Shown one piece after another: positions 15,296 through 22,866 of a stretch of 39,400 nucleotides of DNA; the first letter of the stretch is position 1, and each line of letters opens with the position of its first letter. The DNA comes from Phycisphaerae bacterium (GTDB taxonomy: Bacteria; Planctomycetota; Phycisphaerae; Phycisphaerales; UBA1924). A model generated the notes under the pieces. The model was not told the DNA's origin. It did no database searches and saw only the letters and a program-made list of their open reading frames with translations. The stretch spans positions 1-39,400 of the forward strand of contig PAKY01000034.1 in NCBI GenBank assembly GCA_002706885.1, read 5' to 3'. The translations under genes were made by a program, and so were the position numbers.

Positions 15296-17530
15296 TTGTC
15301 GAGCGATGTGACAAACACTGACGCCAGGCGAAGCGGCCGGGGCTGGATGACCGCGGCCGCTGTTGCAACGCTGTTCGCCGCGCCCTTCACGGGCGTCGCG
15401 TTCGGCCAGGCCACGGACGGCGCAGGCGGCATCATCGAAGCCGCCGAACGAACCAGGGCCGAGGCAAGCTACCGCGAGTTCGCCGACCTCTACGCCGAAT
15501 CGGTCCACCAGCGCGAGAAGACCCGCGCGGAGAAGACCGCCGAGGCTTTCAACGAACTCGACGAGCACCTCGAGGCCTCCGCCAACGAGTCCGAGTTCAA
15601 GAAGCACGCCGTCGAGGTCTCCGAGGCCGTCCGCGTCCTCGTCGAGCTCGACGTGCTCATGGGCGACGATCGGCGCGACGAGCTCGAAGCCGACGAGCGT
15701 TTCCGCCCCACCGTCGAACGCGCCACCGAGCTGGCCCACCAGGCCGAGGAGCGTCACGAGTGGGTCATCGCGGGCGAGCTGTTCGGCCGCCTGAACGCCC
15801 TCTTCGAGGACGAGCGAGCCTTCGAGAAGGACATCGACCGCCTGGCTCGGCGCCTGACCATGATCAGGCTGTACGTCCCCGAGCGCCTCTGGGAGCTCAA
15901 CAACGAGCGCCGCGTCCTGGCGGGTGAAGACCCCTTCCCCGCGTACAACCCGTTCGGCGACACGTACGAGGAGAAGCTGGCGCCCGTCCACATGCGCATG
16001 ATCCGCGCCGCGCTGGCCCGCGCCACCTACGGCCACATCGAGCAGGTCGCGCTCCAGGACATGCTCCGCGGCGGCGTCGACGCCTTGGAGACCTTTGTCA
16101 CGACCGAGGACCTCCGCGAGGCCTTCGAGGGCATGGGTTCGCCCGACAAGCGCAAGGCCTTCCTGGAAGGCTTGAACGACATCCGGAGCCGCATCGATTC
16201 CATCGAGGGACCCGCGAGCCGCGCGGACCTCGAGTACGTCCTCCAGAGCATCACCCGCGTCAACGACCGCAGCGTCGACGTGATGGAGCAGGCCCTCCTC
16301 CACGAGTTCGCCAACGGCGCCCTCGAGGAGTTGGACAAGTACACGGGCGTGATCTGGCCCGACGAGATCAAGCGCTTCGAGCGCTCGACCCAGGGCCGCT
16401 TCACGGGCGTGGGCATCCAGATCGAGATGGACGAGAAGTTCAACATCCGCGTCGTCACCCCCCTGCCCGGCACCCCCGCGCAGAAGGCCGGCGTTGCCGC
16501 GGGTGACGTGATCACCAAGGTCAACGGCCGCTCGATCGAGGGCTTCACCCTCGATCAGGCTGTGCAGGTCATCACGGGTCCCGAGTACACCGACGTCACC
16601 CTGACGCTCGAGCGCGGTCACGCCGCCGACGGCGAGGAGGACGAGGGTCCGATCGATACGTTCCCGATCACCGTCGCGCGTCGCTCGATCGATCTGCCCA
16701 CCGTCAAGGGCTGGCGCAAGACCGGCCCGAACGACGACGACTGGGACTGGTTCGTCGACGAGGAGGCGGGGATCGGCTACGTCCGCATCACCAACTTCTC
16801 GGAGACGACCACGCGCGACTTCGACCGCGCGATCGACCTGATGCGCAACACGGGGCTGGAGGGGTTGGTCCTCGATCTGCGCTTCAACCCGGGCGGCCTG
16901 CTCGATCAGGCGGTGAGCATCGCCTCGCGCTTCGTCGACAGCGGCCTGATCGTCAAGACCGAGGGCCCCGACGGCAGCGTCGTGAGCCAGGAGAACGCGA
17001 CGCGGGTTCCGGACCGTCGTCGCCTCAACGGGATCCCGGTCGCCGTGCTGATCAACAACGGGTCGGCGTCGGCGAGCGAGATCGTCTCGGGCGCGATCCA
17101 GGCGTACGCCCACGAGGGCGGGCTGGACGCGTGGGTGATCGGCAAGAACAGTTTCGGCAAGGGCTCGGTGCAGAACGTCTTCTCGATCGACCGGAGCAAC
17201 CGGGCGATGATGAAGCTCACCACGCACTACTACAAGCTGCGTGACGATCGGGTGATCCACAAGCTCCCGGGCGCCACGCGCTGGGGCGTCACGCCCGACA
17301 TCGACGTCGAGATGCTGCCCGACCAGATCATCGAGGCCCTCGAGCTGCGTCGCGACGCGGACATCTTCGAGCTCGACGCCGAGGGCGCGATCGTCGAGAA
17401 CGCCGAGCGGCCCGATGTGAACAAGCTCGTCAAGGACGGGATCGATCTCCAGCTCCAGCGGGCGCTGGTGAAGATCCACGAGGCGCGGGCGGGCGTGGTC
17501 GCCGCGGCCCGTCTCGACCTCGACGACTGA
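15296..17530 (+). CDS. Exported S41 (C-terminal processing, CtpA-type) protease with PDZ domain
   Basis: A 744-residue serine protease of family S41. After a signal region (WMTAAAVATLFAAPFTGVAF) there is a long charged helical segment to about residue 350, a PDZ domain near residues 365-445 (GVGIQIEMDEKFNIRV, GVAAGDVITKVNGRSIEG) and the catalytic domain with LRFNPGGLLDQAV, the Ser block NNGSASASEIVSG (around Ser592) and FGKGSVQ with Lys622. These proteases trim C-termini of periplasmic or secreted proteins. The helical N-domain makes it longer than typical CtpA. The start codon is TTG, supported by GAGGAGG upstream; no ATG is available nearby. Codon third positions shift from C-rich in the first half to more G-rich in the second. 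Confidence 0.92.
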   Translation: MSSDVTNTDARRSGRGWMTAAAVATLFAAPFTGVAFGQATDGAGGIIEAAERTRAEASYREFADLYAESVHQREKTRAEKTAEAFNELDEHLEASANESEFKKHAVEVSEAVRVLVELDVLMGDDRRDELEADERFRPTVERATELAHQAEERHEWVIAGELFGRLNALFEDERAFEKDIDRLARRLTMIRLYVPERLWELNNERRVLAGEDPFPAYNPFGDTYEEKLAPVHMRMIRAALARATYGHIEQVALQDMLRGGVDALETFVTTEDLREAFEGMGSPDKRKAFLEGLNDIRSRIDSIEGPASRADLEYVLQSITRVNDRSVDVMEQALLHEFANGALEELDKYTGVIWPDEIKRFERSTQGRFTGVGIQIEMDEKFNIRVVTPLPGTPAQKAGVAAGDVITKVNGRSIEGFTLDQAVQVITGPEYTDVTLTLERGHAADGEEDEGPIDTFPITVARRSIDLPTVKGWRKTGPNDDDWDWFVDEEAGIGYVRITNFSETTTRDFDRAIDLMRNTGLEGLVLDLRFNPGGLLDQAVSIASRFVDSGLIVKTEGPDGSVVSQENATRVPDRRRLNGIPVAVLINNGSASASEIVSGAIQAYAHEGGLDAWVIGKNSFGKGSVQNVFSIDRSNRAMMKLTTHYYKLRDDRVIHKLPGATRWGVTPDIDVEMLPDQIIEALELRRDADIFELDAEGAIVENAERPDVNKLVKDGIDLQLQRALVKIHEARAGVVAAARLDLDD

Positions 17531-17655
17531 GTGATTTCAGCCGCGGCGGGCCCGAACGCCCGCCGACGGCCTTGGCCTTGGACGCCCCGGCGACCCCGCT
17601 GAGAACGCCTACACTGCGGCGGGAGCCCTTTTCCGCGGGCAGGAGGCGTGCGTTC

Positions 17656-18774
17656 ATGTCGCAGACCATTTCAGAACCTACGGAGCGTGCCGTGCAGGAC
17701 CAGTCGAACGGCCCTCGGATGTCGGACGACCAGGCGCTCGAGGCGCTGCGCACGATGCAGCTCATTCGCGAGTTCGAGTCGCGGACGATGCAGGCCTACC
17801 AGCGGGCCAAGATCGGCGGTTTCTGCCACATTTACACCGGTCAGGAAGCCTGCGCGGTCGGCACGATCATGAGCCTCGAGAAGACGGATCCCGTTGTCAC
17901 GGCGTACCGCGACCACGGGCACGCCCTCGCTCGGGGGATGCATCCCTCGGCGTGCATGGCCGAGATGTTCGGCAAGCTCGCAGGCTGCGCGAAGGGCAAG
18001 GGCGGGTCGATGCACATGTTCGACCGTCCGAACCACCTGTACGGCGGTCACGGCATCGTCGGCGCGCAGACGCCGCTGGGGCTCGGGCTTGCGTTCGCGT
18101 GCCGGTACCAGCTCGACGTGATGGGCTCGGGCGAGAAGCGCGTGGCACTCTGCTACCTCGGTGACGGGGCCCTGGGTCAGGGGGCGTTCTACGAGGCGCT
18201 GAATCTCGCGACGCTGTTCTCGACGCCCGTGATCTACGTGCTCGAGAACAACGGGTACTCGATGGGCACGGCGCTGAAGCGTCACGCGGCGAACGCGGAC
18301 CGATTGGTCGACCGCGCCGAGGCGTTCGGCGTGCGTGGCGTGGAGATGGATGGGCTCGACGTGATGAGCCTGTACGAGCAGTTCCGCCCGGTCGTCGACG
18401 ACTGCCGCGAGCGGCAGGTCCCGGCGTTCGTCGATCTCAAGACGTACCGCTACCAGGGCCACTCCATGTCCGACCCGCAGAAGTACCGGACGAAGGACGA
18501 GGTCGAGCAGTACAAGGAAAAGGACTCGATCGCCCGCCTCGCGAGCCAGCTCATGACGCCCAAGGACGACGGGGGCCGCGGCATCCTGTCGGAGGACGAC
18601 TGGTCGGCGATGCAGAAGGAGATCAAGGACCTCGTCAAGGAGGCGATGGACTTCGCGGAAGAGGCGGAGGCGCCGGGCGAGTCCGAGTTGACGACCGACG
18701 TCTACGCGAACCCGCAGCCGAACCTGAGCCCGCAGTCGGTGTATGGGCACGGGGTGAAGAACCCGCTGCTCTGA
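17656..18774 (+). CDS. pdhA: Pyruvate dehydrogenase E1 component, alpha subunit
   Basis: A 372-residue thiamine-diphosphate-dependent subunit that decarboxylates pyruvate and passes the acetyl unit to E2. Family marks include RDHGHALARGM, GKGGSMHMF, the ThDP/metal motif beginning LGDGALGQGAFYEALN and ending near ENNGYSMGT, and the phosphorylation-loop-like TYRYQGHSMSDP. AGGAGG nine bases upstream supports the ATG at 17656; the frame is open further upstream but lacks homology. An MNT nucleotidyltransferase relic separates it from pdhB. The alpha/beta arrangement matches heterotetrameric E1. E3 (lipoamide dehydrogenase) is not in the window. Confidence 0.95.
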   Translation: MSQTISEPTERAVQDQSNGPRMSDDQALEALRTMQLIREFESRTMQAYQRAKIGGFCHIYTGQEACAVGTIMSLEKTDPVVTAYRDHGHALARGMHPSACMAEMFGKLAGCAKGKGGSMHMFDRPNHLYGGHGIVGAQTPLGLGLAFACRYQLDVMGSGEKRVALCYLGDGALGQGAFYEALNLATLFSTPVIYVLENNGYSMGTALKRHAANADRLVDRAEAFGVRGVEMDGLDVMSLYEQFRPVVDDCRERQVPAFVDLKTYRYQGHSMSDPQKYRTKDEVEQYKEKDSIARLASQLMTPKDDGGRGILSEDDWSAMQKEIKDLVKEAMDFAEEAEAPGESELTTDVYANPQPNLSPQSVYGHGVKNPLL

Positions 18775-18786
18775 GCGAGGAACGAA

Positions 18787-19089
18787 TTGGGCGTCGCCGA
18801 ACTGCCGGACCGGCGCGAGCTCGCGGCGTTCTGGCGGCGTTGGAAGATTGGGGAGCTCGAGATCTTCGGGTTGGCGACGCGGGATGACTTCGGGCCGGAG
18901 AGCGACATCGATTTGCTTGTCGAATTCGAGGTTGGCCACCACCCCGGCATCGATGAGTACATCGCCATGCACGACGAACTTCACGCGCTCTTCGGACAAT
19001 AGGTCGACATCGTCAAAAGGCGCCGCTTCACGAGTCCGTATCTTCGACACGAGACACTGTCGACCCGACGGGCGCTTCTCGCGGCTTGA
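18787..19089 (+). pseudogene. Decayed MNT-type nucleotidyltransferase with in-frame amber stop
   Basis: The reading frame from a TTG at 18787 (AGGA seven bases upstream) encodes ELEIFGLATRDDFGPESDID followed by LLVEFEV, a minimal nucleotidyltransferase core of the type found in MntA antitoxins and related proteins. A TAG at 19000-19002 stops it after 71 codons. The same frame then continues VDIVKRRRFTSPYLRHETLS to a TGA at 19087, and this continuation matches the usual family C-terminus (VDLVxRR...NPxLRxxIL), so the stop is a nonsense mutation within a roughly 100-residue gene. The catalytic GS of the GSX10DXD motif is also changed to GL. No HepT partner follows. It lies 12 bases after pdhA, interrupting the pdh cluster. 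Confidence 0.82.
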
Positions 19090-19286
19090 GTGGAGAGATT
19101 GGTTCGTCCGCTCGTGCCGGCCCTGTTTGGGTGTCAGGCTCGGACGGAGTAGCCGCTTCGCGTCTCCACCGTGGCGCCCGGGGCCTGGTACAGCGGTTTC
19201 GCGTCGGAGGGGGGTGGCGCAGCTATCCTTCGGCGGGCGTTCGAGGACCCGGAAGGGTCGGGCCACAAGCATCAGGATCTGAACAC

Positions 19287-20381
19287 ATGACCACCGCCTA
19301 CACACCCGAACTCACCGAGATCAAGGACGCCATTCACCCTGCCCTGGGCAAGGTGGAGATCCCCGATTTCGTCAGCGAGAGCGAGCTTCCGAGCCGGGAC
19401 GGCGATCGCGTCATCCAGTACCGCGAGGCGCTCCGGGAGGCGATGACCGAGGAGATGCGGCGGGACGAGCGGGTGTTCCTGATCGGCGAGGAGGTTGCGG
19501 AGTACAACGGGGCGTACAAGGTGAGCCAGGGGATGCTCGACGAGTTCGGGCCGAAGCGGATCATCGACAGCCCGATCAGCGAGAACGGGTTCGCGGGCAT
19601 GTGCATCGGCGCGGCGATGATGGGCCTGCGGCCGATCGTCGAGTTCATGAGCTGGTCGTTCAGCCTCGTGGCGGCGGACCAGATCCTCAACAACGCGCCG
19701 AAGATGCTGTACATGTCGGGCGGCCAGTGGGGTTGCCCGATCGTGTTCCGCGGCAACGACGGGGCGGGCGGGCAGCTCGGGTCGACGCACTCCTGGTGCG
19801 TCGAGGGCATGTTCGCGAACGTGCCCGGGCTGAAGATGGTCATCCCGAGCAACCCGTACGACGCGAAGGGGCTGCTCAAGACGGCGATCCGCGACCCGGA
19901 CCCCGTGTTCTTCCTCGAGTCTGAGCGGATGCTCGGCGACAAGGCGCACGTTCCGGAGGAGGAGTACTTCATCCCGTTCGGCCGCGCCCGCGTCTGCCGG
20001 GAGGGCGATGACATCACGCTCATCAGTTGGGGGCGTCCGGTCCACTTCTGCATGGAGGCGGCGGAGAAGCTCGCGGGAGACGGGATCGAGTGCGACGTGC
20101 TCGACATGCGGTCGGTGCGCCCGCTTGACATCGATTCGGTGATCGAGAGCGTGAAGAAGACGAACCGCATCGTGGTGGTCGACCAGTCGTGGCCGTTCGG
20201 GTCGGTGGCGAGCGAGGCGATCGCTCAGATCTGCGAGCGGTGCTTTGACTGGCTCGATCATGAACCGGTGCGTGTCAACACCATCGACGTTCCGACGCCG
20301 TATGCAAAGAATCTTGAGGCTGCGTACTTGCCGAATGCGGAGCGAATTCTCGAAGCTGTGCGGGCTGTGGTGAGTGAGTGA
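19287..20381 (+). CDS. pdhB: Pyruvate dehydrogenase E1 component, beta subunit
   Basis: A 364-residue partner of PdhA. It carries VIQYREALREAMTEEMRRDE, FLIGEEVAEYNGAYKVSQGM, the family block SPISENGFAGMCIGAAMMGL, NNAPKMLYMSGGQ and the C-terminal transketolase domain with LISWGRPVHFCMEAAEKL and VDQSWPFG. About 40 residues precede the usual start of the family (VIQYREAL), a modest N-terminal extension. AGGA lies nine bases upstream of the ATG. A 197-base gap with no recognisable gene separates it from the nucleotidyltransferase relic; TATCCT at 19224 could be a -10 element but lacks a good -35. It overlaps the next gene by four bases. Confidence 0.95.
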   Translation: MTTAYTPELTEIKDAIHPALGKVEIPDFVSESELPSRDGDRVIQYREALREAMTEEMRRDERVFLIGEEVAEYNGAYKVSQGMLDEFGPKRIIDSPISENGFAGMCIGAAMMGLRPIVEFMSWSFSLVAADQILNNAPKMLYMSGGQWGCPIVFRGNDGAGGQLGSTHSWCVEGMFANVPGLKMVIPSNPYDAKGLLKTAIRDPDPVFFLESERMLGDKAHVPEEEYFIPFGRARVCREGDDITLISWGRPVHFCMEAAEKLAGDGIECDVLDMRSVRPLDIDSVIESVKKTNRIVVVDQSWPFGSVASEAIAQICERCFDWLDHEPVRVNTIDVPTPYAKNLEAAYLPNAERILEAVRAVVSE

Positions 20382-20899
20382 GCCTTCTCGGCTGGCTCAC
20401 CGTCCCCGCCTTCCTCGCGCTGGCGGTCGTCGTCGTCGCCTTTCGAGAACATCGCCTCGCTCAACGCTATGAGCGCGAGGATCTGCTTGGCATCGTCCAT
20501 TTGCCGTCGCTCCTGCAAATGCGACGCCTGGTGCGAGAGCTTGCGTCGGGCCTCATCACAAACGACCAGTTTGAACTGGGATTCGCGACCGCCGCCGCAC
20601 GTATAGAAGTGGGGTCGCCGGACGAAGAAGTTCTCTGGCGGGTGTACGACTTCTGCTGGATGTTCTATGACGACCTTCACGAGCATCGGCTGCGTGGTCG
20701 ACACGCGTTGACGGCCGAGGCACGGCGAGCATTCGCTCGGTGCGTGCTGCTCCTCGGAACGGACCGGCCGGCGAGCCTCATGAGCGGGTCAAACTCAGGC
20801 CATCGGCAGTCGCACTGGCCCTTCGCAGACGAAGACGCCTATCGGGACGCGCTTCGGCGCCCGCCTTACCTGGCGGGGAGTCGCGCCGAAATCGCCTGA
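20378..20899 (+). CDS. Small membrane-anchored protein of unknown function in the pdh operon
   Basis: A 173-residue protein starting with GTG in a GTGA overlap with the pdhB stop, an arrangement typical of translational coupling. It has one N-terminal transmembrane segment (LLGWLTVPAFLALAVVVVAF) followed by a soluble, Arg-rich helical domain containing HLPSLLQMRRLVRELASG and LWRVYDFCWMFYDDLHEHRL. I do not recognise the family. Location between E1 beta and E2 suggests coexpression with pyruvate dehydrogenase, but not necessarily a related function. Its base composition is slightly less GC-rich than its neighbours. Confidence 0.7.
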   Translation: MSLLGWLTVPAFLALAVVVVAFREHRLAQRYEREDLLGIVHLPSLLQMRRLVRELASGLITNDQFELGFATAAARIEVGSPDEEVLWRVYDFCWMFYDDLHEHRLRGRHALTAEARRAFARCVLLLGTDRPASLMSGSNSGHRQSHWPFADEDAYRDALRRPPYLAGSRAEIA

Positions 20900-20948
20900 C
20901 AACAGCCCGCATCCGCGCCGTCGCCCGCCTCCGAGGGGGTGTCGCCTC

Positions 20949-20954
20949 TATGAT
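20949..20954 (+). promoter_or_regulatory. Candidate -10 element upstream of pdhC
   Basis: TATGAT matches the -10 consensus at five of six positions and lies 29 bases upstream of the pdhC ATG, within the 84-base gap after the small membrane-protein gene. The -35 region is not recognisable. It could be an internal promoter allowing E2 expression apart from E1. Confidence 0.35.
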
Positions 20955-20983
20955 CGCGTCGTCCCAGCAGAACGGAGATCACG

Positions 20984-22369
20984 ATGCCCATCGAAGTCAC
21001 GATGCCGCGGCTGTCCGACACCATGGAGCGGGGAACCGTTGTCGCATGGCACAAGAAGGAGGGTGACGCCGTCTCCTCCGGTGAGGTCATTGCCGACATC
21101 GAGACCGACAAGGCGACGATGGAGCTCGAGGCGTTCGACGACGGCGTCGTCGCGAAGCTCGCCGTCGGTGAGGGCGAGGAGGCGGCGGTTGGGTCGGTGA
21201 TCATGGTTATCGCCGAGGAGGGGGAGGACCCGGCGGAGGCGGCGAAGTCGGTTGGGGCTTCGAGCGGCTCGTCGGGTGGCCAGAAGAGCAAGGCCGCGTC
21301 CGAGGGCTCCGGGGGCGACGAGGAGGAGAGTGATGGCGGCGGATCGACCGCGGTCGCCGAAAAGGAAGAGAAGAGCTCGGCGAGCGGGACGTCAAACGGG
21401 TCGGCTTCGGGCGGCGACGGGGGTCGCGTCTTCGCGAGCCCGCTCGCGCGGAAGCTCGCCGAGGAGAAGGGCGTCGATCTGAGCGGACTGTCCGGCTCGG
21501 GGCCGCGCGGGCGGATCGTCAAGGCGGACGTCGAGGCGGCTTCGAGCGGTGGCGGCGCGCGTTCGAACGGCGCTGCGAAGCAGAGTGGCCAGAGCGGGGG
21601 CAAGGCGGCTCCGGCGCCGGCGCCGCTGCCGGCGCCCGGCGCGGCGCTCGAGGACGAGACGGTCCCGCTGAACAACATGCGTGGGACGATCGCGCGGCGG
21701 CTCGTGGAGAGCAAGCAGACGATCCCCCACTACCAGGTCACGGTCTCGGCGCGTCTGGACGCGTTGATGACGCTTCGGGGACAGCTCAACGAGCAGCTCG
21801 AATCGCAGGGCGTGAAGCTCAGCGTGAACGACTTCCTCGTCCGCGCGTGCGCCCTCGCGATGCACCAGCATCCTTACGTAAACTCGTCGTGGGTCGAGAA
21901 GGGCCCGGCGATCAAGAAGCACGGGCGGGTGAACGTCGGCGTGGCGGTCGCGCTGCCCGAGGAGCGTGGCGGCGGGCTGGTCGTCGCGACGATCCGCGAC
22001 GCGGACCGCCAGGGTCTGCGGCACATCAGCGCGGAGACCAAGCGGCTCGCGAAGAAGGCGCGCGACAAGGGGCTGAGCGTCGAGGACATGTCGGACAGCA
22101 CGTTCACGATCTCGAACCTCGGGATGTTCGGCGTCGACCACTTCACGGCGATCGTGAACCCGCCGAACGCGGCGATCCTCGCGGTCGGGCGGGCGATCGA
22201 GAAGGTCTTCGTCGTTCGTGACGATGACGGCGAGCCAGCGTTCGAGGTCGGGCACGAGATGGCGATGACCATGTCGAGCGACCACCGGATCGTCGATGGG
22301 GCGATGGCGGCGCAGTACCTCTCGACGGTGAAAGAACTGCTCGAGAACCCGGCGGCGCTGCTCGTCTGA
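20984..22369 (+). CDS. pdhC: Pyruvate dehydrogenase E2, dihydrolipoamide acetyltransferase
   Basis: A 461-residue E2 that transfers the acetyl group from lipoyl-lysine to CoA and forms the complex core. Domains in order: one lipoyl domain (residues 1-80) with ETDKATMEL and lipoylated Lys43; a long Gly/Ser/Glu linker; a peripheral-subunit-binding domain near residues 148-185 (FASPLARKLAEEKGVDL, GPRGRIVKADVE); a Pro/Ala linker; and the catalytic domain from about residue 225 with MTMSSDHRIVDGAMAA, where His434 and Asp438 form the HXXXD active site. GGAGA lies seven bases before the ATG. The pdhA-pdhB-pdhC order is standard; E3 must be encoded elsewhere. Confidence 0.95.
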   Translation: MPIEVTMPRLSDTMERGTVVAWHKKEGDAVSSGEVIADIETDKATMELEAFDDGVVAKLAVGEGEEAAVGSVIMVIAEEGEDPAEAAKSVGASSGSSGGQKSKAASEGSGGDEEESDGGGSTAVAEKEEKSSASGTSNGSASGGDGGRVFASPLARKLAEEKGVDLSGLSGSGPRGRIVKADVEAASSGGGARSNGAAKQSGQSGGKAAPAPAPLPAPGAALEDETVPLNNMRGTIARRLVESKQTIPHYQVTVSARLDALMTLRGQLNEQLESQGVKLSVNDFLVRACALAMHQHPYVNSSWVEKGPAIKKHGRVNVGVAVALPEERGGGLVVATIRDADRQGLRHISAETKRLAKKARDKGLSVEDMSDSTFTISNLGMFGVDHFTAIVNPPNAAILAVGRAIEKVFVVRDDDGEPAFEVGHEMAMTMSSDHRIVDGAMAAQYLSTVKELLENPAALLV

Positions 22370-22395
22370 CCGGCGCGAACGGGTTCTGATCGGCA

Positions 22396-22436
22396 ATTCC
22401 GCGTCGCGAAACGGAATGCGATCCGCGTTCCGCGGG
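22396..22436. repeat. Inverted repeats between pdhC and the next gene
   Basis: ATTCCG-N10-CGGAAT (22396-22417) is followed by CCGCG-TTC-CGCGG (22424-22436), together filling most of the 80-base gap. There is no T tract, so they are weak terminators at best; the first also straddles the expected -35 region of the next gene and could be an operator. Confidence 0.3.
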
Positions 22437-22437
22437 T

Positions 22438-22443
22438 TATGCT
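22438..22443 (+). promoter_or_regulatory. Candidate -10 element giving a leaderless transcript
   Basis: TATGCT is followed by exactly six bases and then the ATG at 22450, so transcription would begin on the A of the start codon. No Shine-Dalgarno sequence precedes the gene. Confidence 0.5.
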
Positions 22444-22449
22444 TGTGGT

Positions 22450-22827
22450 ATGGGACAGGTACTCGACGATGCCCCGAGCGAGCTGATCGAGCAGGCGCGG
22501 CTAAAGCTCCGCGCCGAGCACGCGGCGAACACACACGACGAGCAGGGTCGGCGGTTGGCGCGGCGGATCTTCGTGTCGTTCGCGCTGCTGCTGCTTCTCG
22601 GCGTCGTGTTCTTCGTGGTGCTGCCGCTTGTCGGGATGACGCTGCCGCCGATTGTGCCGCTGGCGTCGTTCGCGGCGATCGTGGTCGGGGCGGTGATGAC
22701 GCACTCGTCGGAGGCGCCGCCGAAGCCGAAGACGGATCGGCCGCTGGATCAGGCGCGGGCCGTTGGCTGCTGCTCGGGGCCGGGGCACATGCGGTGCGTG
22801 TGTAAGCCGACGGACGCCGAGCGGTAG
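22450..22827 (+). CDS. Small membrane protein with Cys-rich tail
   Basis: A 125-residue protein. A charged N-terminal helix (SELIEQARLKLRAEHAA) is followed by two transmembrane segments (about residues 40-62 and 66-84) joined by a very short PP-containing turn. The soluble tail ends with a cysteine cluster, GCCSGPGHMRCVCKP, which could bind a metal or form disulfides. I do not recognise the family. The gene has no ribosome site and a perfectly placed -10 element for leaderless expression. It stands between pdhC and the DUF1275 gene on the same strand. Confidence 0.68.
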   Translation: MGQVLDDAPSELIEQARLKLRAEHAANTHDEQGRRLARRIFVSFALLLLLGVVFFVVLPLVGMTLPPIVPLASFAAIVVGAVMTHSSEAPPKPKTDRPLDQARAVGCCSGPGHMRCVCKPTDAER

Positions 22828-22866
22828 CGGTCGGCGACCTTATCCGAGCGAAGCCATCGGTCCTGC

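Noticed and set aside
15062..17479. 805-codon minus-strand open frame opposite the S41 protease
   Set aside because: Shadow of a clearly conserved plus-strand gene; no signal, domain or ribosome site.
19000..19089. Programmed read-through of the TAG in the nucleotidyltransferase
   Set aside because: The catalytic GS motif is also lost and there is no sign of a recoding element, so simple decay is the better explanation.
19090..19286. In-frame upstream extension of pdhB
   Set aside because: The extra residues have no similarity to E1 beta and are low-complexity Gly/Arg-rich; the ATG at 19287 has a suitable ribosome site.
22840..22848. Partial DnaA-box-like sequence TTATCCGAG
   Set aside because: Single, only six of nine positions match, and no cluster or AT-rich region accompanies it, so it does not support an origin.
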